Assembly (NCBI RefSeq): GCF_013466425.1
Contig: NZ_CP059165.1
Span: 3,410,001 to 3,474,000 of the forward strand
Reading direction: 5' to 3'
Length of the DNA stretch: 64,000 nt
From: Mycobacterium vicinigordonae
GTDB taxonomy: Bacteria; Actinomycetota; Actinomycetes; Mycobacteriales; Mycobacteriaceae
Positions within the stretch are counted from its first letter, which is position 1; each line of letters starts with the position of its first letter. Under the pieces are notes generated by a model. The model was not told the origin of the DNA, ran no database searches, and was given only the letters and a program-made list of their open reading frames with translations. Both the position numbers and the translations under genes were made by a program. Below are positions 46,272 through 54,065 of the stretch, in pieces.

Positions 46272-47750
46272 TCAGGCTCGTGCGACGAGCCGCGACACGA
46301 TCGGTGCAGCCGGCGCCAGGGGAGTCGACGCGAACTTTGCCTTCATCCCCTTGACCCAGCGCCGACAACGATCGGTGAGCTGATAGTCGTCGGTCTGCAG
46401 GTGCCCTCGGGTAACGAGAACGCCAAGCTGGGCACCCTCTGTACGCAAATCGCCCGGCGCCGCGACACGCATGTAGAACGCCTCGGACCCGTCGAGCAGC
46501 GTGGCCCAGTCATTGGCGGTGCGCGCGAAGGAAACCCGGCCGTCGTCGTCGATGCGCCACACGCCGGTGCGTGGCGTCGCGGTGAAGATCTCTACGTCCG
46601 GCGAGGTTTCGGCAATTATCACCTGGCCCCATACCTCGTCCTCGCCGTAGCCGCGCTCCCAACGCGAGTTGATCTCGTCGATCTCAAGCTCGTACTCCAC
46701 GTCCATGTACTCGAGCAGGTGAAACAGAAACAGCGGCATGTCGGCGTACGCCTCGGTCGTCAGGTTCGTCATCGGGCTGGCGCCGCTGATCCGCGGGTTC
46801 ACCTCGCCTAGGTAAAGCTGGTCGGAATCCAAGTCGTGCAGAAGGTCCACCTCGAAGTACCCGCGGTAGCCCTCGCGGCTCAGGATGTCGCCCAGCTTGC
46901 CCACCATTTGCCGCGCGGCGCGCGTTTTGTCCGGGGGCAGCACGTCGCGCCAGATGTCGTTGCCACACCAGCTGCCCTTGAGGGGTGTCAGCTCCGTGTA
47001 TCCGACAAGGCTGGTCATCGCCGGCCCGATCACCGTGCCGTGACGTGTCACGACGCCTTCGATGCATACCTCGACGTTGCGGATCCGCCTCATGACCTTG
47101 ATTTCCTGCTGACTGGTGAGCGCGCTCGCCTGTCGATCCCAGTCGCCTTGACCGCGGACGAAGAAGGTGCCGCTGCCGGCGTTGCCGTAGGCGGCCTCGA
47201 CGACGAGGTCTTCTCCCAGCTCGGCATTCTGCGCGAGCGCTAACAGGTCCTGGTAGGAACCGACCCGCCCGATGGCGTGCGGCACACTGGGCACACCCGC
47301 CTCGTCGGCCAGGCGCGTCATCACGATCTTGGAGCCCAAGCGGTGGCGCAGATCCGCCGGGGGATGCATGACCTCGAGGCCGGCCTGGCGCGCTAAGGCC
47401 TCGGTTTCCTCCTCCAGCATCACAAAGCAGGCCTTGCCGCCGGGCCCTCGGCTTGCGATGAACTCAAGCGTTTCCGAATCACGCAGCAGGTGGTTGCACA
47501 CATCACCCATGGACCCGAAATCGATGCGGTCGCGCCGCCGCGGGACGAAGACGCGAGAGTGGTTGCCCTCGAACGATTCAAAGTAGGTCAGGTAGAAGAA
47601 GTTTCGTATCCAGCGGTCGATACCCAGCAGGTTGAACGGGGTGGGGGAGATGAAGTACAGCGGCACCTTATTGGTGTGAAAGAACGCGCGAGCGTCCGAG
47701 AGACCATTTAGCGGGCGCCGCGGGTCGGGCGCGACACTTTCCGCCTTCAC
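46272..47750 (-). CDS. ATP-grasp ligase-like protein
   Basis: The 492-residue protein has an ATP-grasp core with RHRLGSKIVMTRLADEAGVP, then VVEAAYGNAGSGTFFVRG, GYRGYFEVDLLHD and YLGEVNPRISGASPMTN (metal-binding Glu/Asn pair). It is similar in layout to carboxylate-amine ligases, though annotated biotin carboxylase-like in some genomes. It would join a carboxylate with an amine or thiol using ATP. The GTG at 47750 starts the product. It is directly upstream of the serine hydrolase gene, so the ligase product may be the hydrolase substrate. Confidence 0.82.
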   Translation of the reverse strand: MKAESVAPDPRRPLNGLSDARAFFHTNKVPLYFISPTPFNLLGIDRWIRNFFYLTYFESFEGNHSRVFVPRRRDRIDFGSMGDVCNHLLRDSETLEFIASRGPGGKACFVMLEEETEALARQAGLEVMHPPADLRHRLGSKIVMTRLADEAGVPSVPHAIGRVGSYQDLLALAQNAELGEDLVVEAAYGNAGSGTFFVRGQGDWDRQASALTSQQEIKVMRRIRNVEVCIEGVVTRHGTVIGPAMTSLVGYTELTPLKGSWCGNDIWRDVLPPDKTRAARQMVGKLGDILSREGYRGYFEVDLLHDLDSDQLYLGEVNPRISGASPMTNLTTEAYADMPLFLFHLLEYMDVEYELEIDEINSRWERGYGEDEVWGQVIIAETSPDVEIFTATPRTGVWRIDDDGRVSFARTANDWATLLDGSEAFYMRVAAPGDLRTEGAQLGVLVTRGHLQTDDYQLTDRCRRWVKGMKAKFASTPLAPAAPIVSRLVARA

Positions 47751-47941
47751 GCCGGACCCGGTGACATCGACGACGGACGCGGGCTTGGCTCGGACCGGGA
47801 CGCGGCCGTCATTGCGACGGCGTTGAGATCACCTATTTGCATTCGACAAGTGTGCGCCCCGGCCCGCGCCGTGTCGAAATGTGTGCTGGCTAGCTCACCG
47901 GCACGAGGCGACGGCGTACGCCTCCAGAAGCCACGGTGTGA

Positions 47942-48802
47942 CTAACCGCTCTGCCGTGGAATCACCTCGTCGCACAGCCGCTTGACCCAGCCCGACGGAT
48001 CGGGGTTGCCCGGCAACGGTGCGGTGTTGATCGTGTCGATACCCAGTGCCGCGTATCGGTCAAGCACCCGCAAGTATTCGTCGACATCTGCAAACGGATC
48101 GACGAAATACCCTGCGGTGAGCCTGATCTCGGAGAAATTGCGGCCGACCGTGTCGCAATGCCGGCGAAGCACGTCGAGCTTGCGCGGGAGTTCTTCCAGC
48201 GGGGAGGTGCCGTTCCAGACGTCGGCGTACTGGGCGACCAGGCGCAACGTTTTCTTCTCACCGCCCCCACCGATGAGGATGGGAGGACGACGGATGGGCT
48301 GTGGCTGGCAGATGGTTTCGGCGAGCCGATAGTGCTTGCCCTCGTAGGCCCCGTCGTTCTCGCTCCACATCTGTAGGCAGATCTGGAGTGTCTCTTCGAG
48401 CATCTCGAACCGGTCCTTGAGCGGCGGATACGGTATTCCCAGCGCATGGTGTTCGCGGTCATACCAGGCTGCTCCGATACCGAACATCGCACGGCCGCTG
48501 GACAATACGTCCAATGTGGTCACGGTCTTGGCTAGTACACCCGGGTAGCGGTACGTCACCCCGGTGACCAACATCGCCAGTGTGATGCTTTTGGTCAAGG
48601 CCGCGAGGTAGCCCATCGAGGTATACCCCTCCAGAAACGGGTCGTCGGCACGTCCGAGGTTCTCCATCTGAAAGAAGTGGTCGGCCAGTGTGAACATGTC
48701 CACGCCACCTTCCTCGGCTGCGGTCACCGCGGCAGCGAGCATTGGGCCCAACTTTTCGGGTGACCCGGGCAGGAAATCAATGTAGTGAACGCCGAATTTC
48801 AT
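47942..48802 (-). CDS. F420-dependent LLM class oxidoreductase
   Basis: The 286-residue enzyme has the luciferase-like TIM barrel pattern: FTLADHFFQ, the segments TSMGYLAALTKSITLAMLVTG, RYPGVLAKTVTTLDVLSSGR and GIGAAWYDREHHALGIPYPP, and ILIGGGGEKKTLRLVAQYAD. In mycobacteria these oxidoreductases use F420 as the cofactor. The substrate is not known. It lies 19 bases downstream of the MarR gene on the same strand and is probably controlled by it. Confidence 0.92.
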   Translation of the reverse strand: MKFGVHYIDFLPGSPEKLGPMLAAAVTAAEEGGVDMFTLADHFFQMENLGRADDPFLEGYTSMGYLAALTKSITLAMLVTGVTYRYPGVLAKTVTTLDVLSSGRAMFGIGAAWYDREHHALGIPYPPLKDRFEMLEETLQICLQMWSENDGAYEGKHYRLAETICQPQPIRRPPILIGGGGEKKTLRLVAQYADVWNGTSPLEELPRKLDVLRRHCDTVGRNFSEIRLTAGYFVDPFADVDEYLRVLDRYAALGIDTINTAPLPGNPDPSGWVKRLCDEVIPRQSG

Positions 48803-48821
48803 TGTTATTTAGAACCTCTCG

Positions 48822-49253
48822 CTATTCGGTGATTCGTTCCAACAGGGTCAACGCGTCGTTTATGGTGCGACGTTCGGCCTCGGTATATCGGTCCTGCATC
48901 GCCTTGGCCAGCCACTCCTCACGTGCCCGGCGGCGGTGCGCAGCCCGGGTCCGCCCCGATTCGGTCAACGTGATCACCTGGCGCCGGCCGTCCTCCGGGT
49001 CAGGTGAGCGTGCGAGATACCCAAGCCGATCAAGACCCGCCAGGGTCGCCGTCATCGACTGCGGGCGGACGCGTTCCGCACCGGCCAGTTCGCTGGTCGA
49101 TGCCGGACCGTTCTTGTAGAGCCGGATAAGCACCGACGTTTGCGACGGTGTCAGGTCCGTTTCGGCGCCAACTTCCCGCAGTCGCGTACGCAACCTGCTG
49201 AACAGGACACGCAAGCTCGTAGCCGCGGCTTCGGCGGAAGCACTAATCGCCAT
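48822..49253 (-). CDS. MarR family transcriptional regulator
   Basis: The 143-residue product has a winged helix of MarR type: LTPSQTSVLIRLYKNGPAST, ELAGAERVRPQSMTATLAGL and RSPDPEDGRRQVITLTESG, with flanking dimer helices. The ATG at 49253 has no ribosome site. Upstream is a possible -10 element (TATGCT) six bases before it, so the mRNA may be leaderless. It precedes the LLM oxidoreductase in one unit. Confidence 0.85.
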   Translation of the reverse strand: MAISASAEAAATSLRVLFSRLRTRLREVGAETDLTPSQTSVLIRLYKNGPASTSELAGAERVRPQSMTATLAGLDRLGYLARSPDPEDGRRQVITLTESGRTRAAHRRRAREEWLAKAMQDRYTEAERRTINDALTLLERITE

Positions 49254-49285
49254 ATATACAGCATAGCCTACGCAGTTTGGGCTGT

Positions 49286-49708
49286 TTATTTTCCGGACGA
49301 AGCTTCTTTCACAGCCTCGACGAAGCCATCCGGGTCGACGAGGCTGAGATAGAGACACCGAACTTCGCCCCAGGTGGAACTGATCCGCTGCACGGACTTC
49401 GAGGTGACAGGGCGCGAGAACTTGAGTTCAACGAAGCCATCTCGAGACCCGTTGACCATCCACGCGTCCCCCATCGGATGGACACCCCACGCCAGTGGGC
49501 GCATGGATATCCGGCGGGCAGACCGAATATCCTTGAGCGGAACTTCAATTCGAAATATCCAACCGTGTTCGATCGTCAGCGTGACGTCGCCTACGCGGAT
49601 TGTCGTCCGCTTGGGACCGGCGCCCAGGACCGCCGCGATGAAGCGATACCAGCGGTCGAATCGCATCGCGAAGTCCACCGACGCATTATCGCTGGAACTT
49701 GGCAGCAC
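49286..49708 (-). CDS. Conserved hypothetical protein, 140 aa
   Basis: I do not recognise a specific family. The product is a mostly beta-strand protein (TTIRVGDVTLTIEHGWIFRI, WMVNGSRDGFVELKFSRP) with a final helix VDPDGFVEAVKEAS, a pattern that recalls PH-like domains. The GTG at 49708 follows GGGAG. It is on the same strand as the MarR and membrane-protein genes, and its neighbours give no role. Confidence 0.6.
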   Translation of the reverse strand: MLPSSSDNASVDFAMRFDRWYRFIAAVLGAGPKRTTIRVGDVTLTIEHGWIFRIEVPLKDIRSARRISMRPLAWGVHPMGDAWMVNGSRDGFVELKFSRPVTSKSVQRISSTWGEVRCLYLSLVDPDGFVEAVKEASSGK

Positions 49709-49745
49709 CCTGGACTCCCGGCCACCTCGGTTTAACCGGCAGAAG

Positions 49746-50447
49746 TTACCCGGAATCGATTGCAGTCACTTTGGACTTGGAAGTGATCGCCTGCGCAGTG
49801 TGACCGATCCAGCCAAAAAACAGCATTGGGATGCCCCAGACGACCAGAGATCCTTCGAGCGAGAGCGGACCTGCGGGTGCGATGAACGCGACGAGGAGTA
49901 GGACGTGTCCCACTGCGGCGAGGGCGGCCAGGTGTGCGGTCGAACGGGGGAGGACCCGGTGCCGGTAGACCGCGATCGCGAACGATCCCAATGCCACTAC
50001 GGTGGGGATCCCCGACATCGCCAAGAGCCCGAAGGTGAGGTCGTAGAGCAGCGCCGACAACTCAGCACTGCGTGGTCGGTACAGCAAGATATCGAACGCG
50101 GTGAACCCGGCGAGGATGAGCGTGATGAGCCCGACGAGTCCGCCGCCGAACCCGGCCGCCAAAGGCGATCCGGCTGGAAGTCGGTTGCGCAGATATGTCG
50201 AAACCGCGGCGCCGAAGACGAACCAGCATGCGACGCCGACGGTATAGAGCACCTGGGTGACGACCAACCGGTCGTGGTGTGCGGACGCCCAGACTGCCAG
50301 GCTCGCACCCGACGCATGGGTCTGCGGCACCGACCAGATCGGATAGACGGGTATTGCGGCCGCTGGAACTGCAACTCCGAGCGTGCCGGCCCACTGCGCG
50401 GCGCGCTTTGAAGTCCTTTCCGCGCTTGCCTCGATCGTATTGCTCAT
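49746..50447 (-). CDS. Multi-pass membrane protein
   Basis: The 233-residue product has about six membrane segments. They include LYTVGVACWFVFGAAV, FGGGLVGLITLILAGFTAFD, LLYDLTFGLLAMSGIPTVVALGSF and HVLLLVAFIAPAG. No transporter motif is visible; it may belong to DUF998-like proteins. The ATG at 50447 was chosen because the longer frame would begin inside the big inverted repeat. It is divergent from a TetR gene, with that repeat between them, so its expression is likely repressed by that protein. Confidence 0.78.
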   Translation of the reverse strand: MSNTIEASAERTSKRAAQWAGTLGVAVPAAAIPVYPIWSVPQTHASGASLAVWASAHHDRLVVTQVLYTVGVACWFVFGAAVSTYLRNRLPAGSPLAAGFGGGLVGLITLILAGFTAFDILLYRPRSAELSALLYDLTFGLLAMSGIPTVVALGSFAIAVYRHRVLPRSTAHLAALAAVGHVLLLVAFIAPAGPLSLEGSLVVWGIPMLFFGWIGHTAQAITSKSKVTAIDSG

Positions 50448-50466
50448 GAGCTCTTGCCATTCCCGG

Positions 50467-50505
50467 AGTCTTACCAGTGGCCAATTTCCATCCACTGGTA
50501 AGACT
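50467..50505. promoter_or_regulatory. 39-bp inverted repeat operator candidate
   Basis: Arms AGTCTTACCAGTGG (50467-50480) and CCACTGGTAAGACT (50492-50505) pair perfectly over 14 bases, with an 11-base spacer. The repeat lies between the divergent membrane-protein and TetR genes. This is far longer than most TetR half-sites, so it may bind two dimers. Confidence 0.7.
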
Positions 50506-50559
50506 GCACCATGGCGCCAAACTTATCAATGGTCAGATAGTCGGCTAGACTCCATCGTC

Positions 50560-51183
50560 ATGCCGACCGACCCACCGAGGACCTACCACCACGGGCACCT
50601 CGAACGGGCAGGCATCGATGGGGCCGTGGAAGAAGTGGAGACCGTTGGAGTAGCGGCAGTAAGCATGCGGCGCATCGCGAGGAGGGCCGGTGTTTCGCAC
50701 GCCGCGCTGGCATATAAGTTCGGCGATAAGGCGGGCATTTTCACGGCGGTGGCCACCGAGGGATTTCAGCTCGCCGCGCAGATGATCGGAGCCGCCGCCG
50801 ACGGGCCCGACGGATTCGTCCGCGGCGGCCAGAGCTACATCGAGTTCGCGCTTACCCACCGCGGCCACTTCGAAGTGATGTTCCGGCCCAAGCTGTACCA
50901 CGGCGACAACGAAGCTCTGGTGGCGGCGAGGACCGCCGCTTTCGAGGTGCTCTACGGCAGCGCCAGATTGAGTCTCGAGGCCTACCAACCAGGCGCGGTC
51001 AGCGAAGAGGACGTGCGAGGTTTGGTGTTGGCAGGCTGGTCTGCGTCCCATGGTTTCGCAACCCTCGCGCTGACCGCCAACCTGTCTGAGCATCTCGAGA
51101 CCGATGCTGCGGCGCTCGCGGCCCACGTCGTGCGCGGGATCGTCATCATGGGCCAACTGGCCCAACAGGCGTCTGGTAATTAG
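50560..51183 (+). CDS. TetR family transcriptional regulator (TetR_C_33-like)
   Basis: The 207-residue regulator begins with TYHHGHLERAGIDGAVEEVE, a usual start for the WHG-type TetR group, then VSMRRIARRAGVSHAALAYKF as helix-turn-helix. The C-terminal part (RGHFEVMFRPKLYH) fits TetR_C_33. It starts about 55 bases from the large inverted repeat and is divergent from the membrane protein gene. Confidence 0.85.
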   Translation: MPTDPPRTYHHGHLERAGIDGAVEEVETVGVAAVSMRRIARRAGVSHAALAYKFGDKAGIFTAVATEGFQLAAQMIGAAADGPDGFVRGGQSYIEFALTHRGHFEVMFRPKLYHGDNEALVAARTAAFEVLYGSARLSLEAYQPGAVSEEDVRGLVLAGWSASHGFATLALTANLSEHLETDAAALAAHVVRGIVIMGQLAQQASGN

Positions 51184-51414
51184 GGCGCAGGGCCATGCGG
51201 TACAACGTATTCGCTCGCAACAAAGTGGGAGCCGACAGTCGTCAGCTCTTGTTTCAGTTCACCCGCCCGGCCGCGAAAGGCCTCGAACGCACGGCGCCAG
51301 CGGCGTTGCACCGCACGCTAAAGGGCGCTCGCGATATTCAGCGAGGCGGGCGAGAACGCTCCGACGCGATACGTCCGGAAACAGAGATCACCTGTCCCGA
51401 TCAGGAGGTGAAAG

Positions 51415-51756
51415 GTGGCGCCACTGGACGCCGCGGACGAGGTGCCAAGCGGCACAGGAATACTCGTAGTCAAACGCGGACCCAACGCTGGCTCTCGATT
51501 CCTGCTCAACCAACCGGCGACCTCCGCCGGCAGTCATCCTGCCAGCGACATCTATCTCGACGACGAAACCGTGAGCCGTCACCACGCCGAATTTCATTGT
51601 GATGGCACCGAATTTCGCCTCGTTGATGTTGGCAGTCTCAACGGCACATACGTCAACGGTGAACTAGTCCAGACGACGCAGCTACACAACGGTGACGAGG
51701 TCGAGATCGGCAGGTTCCGACTCATGTTCCTACTGGCTCGATCAAGCCGCACTTAG
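51415..51756 (+). CDS. FHA domain protein, GarA-like without N-terminal regulatory segment
   Basis: The 113-residue product is almost only an FHA domain, close to the C-terminal part of GarA (Rv1827): SGTGILVVKRGPNAGSRFLL, LDDETVSRHHAEFHCDG, VDVGSLNGTYVNGE, and IGRFRLMFL. GarA uses FHA to bind phosphothreonine and target metabolic enzymes. Here the N-terminal segment with the phosphorylated Thr pair of GarA is absent. The FHA loop usually written GR reads GS in TSAGSHPASD, so the conserved Arg that binds phosphate is replaced. A strong AGGAGGTGAAAG site precedes GTG 51415. Confidence 0.87.
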   Translation: MAPLDAADEVPSGTGILVVKRGPNAGSRFLLNQPATSAGSHPASDIYLDDETVSRHHAEFHCDGTEFRLVDVGSLNGTYVNGELVQTTQLHNGDEVEIGRFRLMFLLARSSRT

Positions 51757-51765
51757 CTATGCGGT

Positions 51766-52029
51766 TTAGTCGCCATCTGACTGCCGAATCGCCCGACAGT
51801 TGTCGTCGCGGGCGGCGGTTGGAATCGCCGACCGGGTAGCACAATGATGCCCGCGGCGGCTGCGGCCTAGGGCTCGGGTGTCGGCGTGGAGTTGGGTCGC
51901 CATGCTGGGCAGGGCGACGTTGACGATCGTGACGTCGAGGTTGATTGCAAGGACTGCGACGTACACCGCGCCCAGAATCCCGGCTTTGCCGCGCGTTGCG
52001 CTGTGCCGAACAGTCGGGTGGGCGCACAT
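51766..52029 (-). pseudogene. Remnant of MFS (DHA2/EmrB-like) transporter N-terminus
   Basis: The frame contains AILGAVYVAVLAINLDVTIV-type sequence and NVALPSMATQLHADTRAL, the first membrane helix and next loop of EmrB/QacA-type drug transporters. Then the similarity stops near 51870 and the rest is random. Real members have 12-14 helices. The start codon overlaps the stop of the upstream dehalogenase (TAATG), so the two genes once formed an operon and the transporter was cut off. Confidence 0.65.
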
Positions 52030-52904
52030 TATGACGACGGCCCATGCCAGTCGCGGATTGCCGCGGCGAATTGTTCGGGCGCATCGGAGGGGACGAAGTG
52101 ACCAGCACCTTTGATAGTGACGGTCTGGTGATCGGCGAAAGTCTGCTCCCATCGTTGCAGTTCATCGTTGCCGAAAGCGAAGTCGGCGTCGCCCCAGATG
52201 ATCAGCGTCGGCAACGCAGCGATGTCGGTTAACCCCTCCGCGACATCAGCGAGAAAGGCACGGCTGGCGGTGATTTCGCGGGGGAAGACGGCAGAGGCTT
52301 CTCGCCGTGCAGGGCTGTCGAGGGCCTTTTGGTAGTGGGCCATCTGCTTGGTGGTGGGCTTGGTCAGGCGGTGCCCGACGGGGATCATGACGTTGACGAA
52401 GAGGTTGAGCTGGCGAATCAGCAGCCGTCCGATTGGGCTGCCCATGACGTGGGACATGAGCTGCACGAGCGGGGCGCCGGCCGGCCATGCCCAGGTGTTG
52501 GTCAGTACCAACCGGTCAACGATATCGAGGCGTTGTTGCACCGCCGCCAACCCAATCGGGCCACCCCAGTCGTGCGCGACTAGCGTTACCCCGTTCAGGA
52601 CCAGCGCGTCCACGAACCTGCCGATTACCTCCGCATGTTCGGCTGGCAGATACCGGTATCCAGGCGCTGCTACCGACAGCCCGAACCCCGGGTAATCAAC
52701 TGCGATGCAACGGAATTCATTACGTAACGATGCGATGACGCTGCTGTAGTCGAACGACCAGGTCGGGTTGCCGTGGAGGAAGAGCAGCGTCGGGCCCGCG
52801 CCTTCATCCACGTAGTGGATGCTGTGCCCGTCGATGTCGACGAATCGGCTCTCGAATGGGAACAACTCGTCATCGACCCAGGCGGGCCTTTGTGCCAGTG
52901 TCAT
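52029..52904 (-). CDS. Haloalkane dehalogenase-like alpha/beta hydrolase (Rv1833c type)
   Basis: The 291-residue protein resembles the Rv1833c dehalogenase: FPFESRFVDIDGHSIHYVDEG, LFLHGNPTWSFDY (HGNPTW), the elbow VAHDWGGPIGL with Asp-Trp, and GAGHFVPSDAPEQF with the catalytic His. The Asp nucleophile followed by Trp supports C-halogen hydrolysis; other hydrolase activity is possible. The start at 52904 has a strong AGGAGGTGAAG site. It is divergent from an HxlR gene and is followed by a transporter remnant. Confidence 0.85.
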   Translation of the reverse strand: MTLAQRPAWVDDELFPFESRFVDIDGHSIHYVDEGAGPTLLFLHGNPTWSFDYSSVIASLRNEFRCIAVDYPGFGLSVAAPGYRYLPAEHAEVIGRFVDALVLNGVTLVAHDWGGPIGLAAVQQRLDIVDRLVLTNTWAWPAGAPLVQLMSHVMGSPIGRLLIRQLNLFVNVMIPVGHRLTKPTTKQMAHYQKALDSPARREASAVFPREITASRAFLADVAEGLTDIAALPTLIIWGDADFAFGNDELQRWEQTFADHQTVTIKGAGHFVPSDAPEQFAAAIRDWHGPSS

Positions 52905-52933
52905 CTTCACCTCCTTGACGTGTAAACTGATAT

Positions 52934-52961
52934 AAGCAAGTGTGCTTTAAATTAGCAAGTG
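52934..52961. promoter_or_regulatory. Direct and inverted repeats between dehalogenase and HxlR gene
   Basis: AGCAAGTG occurs at 52935-52942 and 52954-52961, 19 bases apart (about two helical turns). The first copy is also part of the inverted repeat AAGCA-agtg-TGCTT (52934-52947). This is a likely HxlR binding region. Confidence 0.5.
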
Positions 52962-52969
52962 GATGTGGG

Positions 52970-53614
52970 ATGAGTCGAGACTACGGTCAGTACTGCGGAC
53001 TTGCCCGAGCCCTGGATGTGGTGGGCGACCGGTGGAATCTGTTGATTGTCCGCGAGCTATTGATGGCGCCTGCGCGGTTCGGGGCGCTGCGGGACGGGTT
53101 GCCGGGCATTGCGACGAATCTGCTGACGGATCGGCTCCGAGACCTGGAAGCTGCTGGTGTGATCGAGCGGCGCTTGTCCGACGACGCGAACGCGATCACC
53201 TACGCCCTTACCCCTTGGGGCGCCCAGCTGCGCGAGCCCATTAACTCGCTGATCCGCTGGTCGACGCCGCTGATGATCCGCGGACCCGAAGGCGATGGAT
53301 TCCGTCCAGACGGACTCTTGGTGGCACTCCCCGCGCTCTTTTCCGGGCGTAAGCCCGTTGATCGTTCCGTAGCCGTGGGAGTCAAGGTGGACGGCGTCAT
53401 GGTCCAACTGCGCGGCACAGAGAGTGGCATCGCCGTCGACCGCCCCGACGGACGTCAGCTTGACGCCGTGCTGACTGCCGAGGCACAGCTTGTGCTTGGA
53501 CTCGCGGCGGGCTTGTTGTCACTTGACGACATCGCCGCAAGCGTCGACATCACCGGCGACCAATCCGCTCTGCGAAACTTTTTCGAGGCACCCAAGTCCG
53601 GCTTGCCCGGGTGA
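52970..53614 (+). CDS. HxlR family transcriptional regulator with C-terminal extension
   Basis: The 214-residue protein has the HxlR winged helix in its first half: YCGLARALDVVGDRWNLLIV, RFGALRDGLPGIATNLLTDR, LRDLEAAGVIERR and YALTPWGAQL. The second half (about 110 residues) is a separate region, VAVGVKVDGVMVQLRGTESG and onward, similar to SCP2-like extensions seen with this class. It is divergent from the dehalogenase and is its probable regulator. Confidence 0.88.
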   Translation: MSRDYGQYCGLARALDVVGDRWNLLIVRELLMAPARFGALRDGLPGIATNLLTDRLRDLEAAGVIERRLSDDANAITYALTPWGAQLREPINSLIRWSTPLMIRGPEGDGFRPDGLLVALPALFSGRKPVDRSVAVGVKVDGVMVQLRGTESGIAVDRPDGRQLDAVLTAEAQLVLGLAAGLLSLDDIAASVDITGDQSALRNFFEAPKSGLPG

Positions 53615-53648
53615 ACTTGGCAACGACTGAGGTTGCAGGCGCTCAGCG

Positions 53649-54008
53649 ATGCAGAATGCTATGGCATGGTCCGGTCGACGGCGCCCAATTGCAGTAGTCG
53701 CACCTGTGAACGAAAGTGCCTGGGAGCACCCAAAAATGGCCTACTGGTCGGCCATCGCCTTCACGGGCGTGCGGCTCGCGATGACTGACGCCAATCCAAA
53801 CCTGTTCACCGCCAAGGCCGCCGGTTTTGCCGCCATGGCTGTGGTGTTGCTGGGCCTCGATTCGTCAGTACGGAATCGGCCCCGCGGCGCGACGTTGACT
53901 CATTCCCCGCGCGGGGGCAAAGCACACGCCGAGCAGGCTGCGGCGATGACGCGAGCCGGCTCGCACGAGTGCCGGGTTCGTGAGCTTCGACGAGATGCGC
54001 CGCATTGA
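53649..54008 (+). pseudogene. Remnant of DUF6512-like membrane protein
   Basis: The frame contains APVNESAWEHPKMAYWSAIA, followed by NPNLFTAKAAGFAAMAVVLL. The VNESxWEHxK pattern is the recognised core of a family of small membrane proteins (DUF6512). Full-length members have several helices on both sides, but here only about 60 residues match and the end is unrelated. The start is doubtful and no ribosome site is clear. Confidence 0.5.
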
Positions 54009-54065
54009 TGCGGCACTGCGCATCGTCCTCGATCTCTGAGTGGCATCGGCGGGAAATGGGTTGGA

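Noticed and set aside
51195..51602. Plus-strand open frame before and over the start of the FHA gene
   Set aside because: Basic, low-complexity product with no GarA N-terminal similarity; the FHA frame has a stop just before its GTG and a strong ribosome site.
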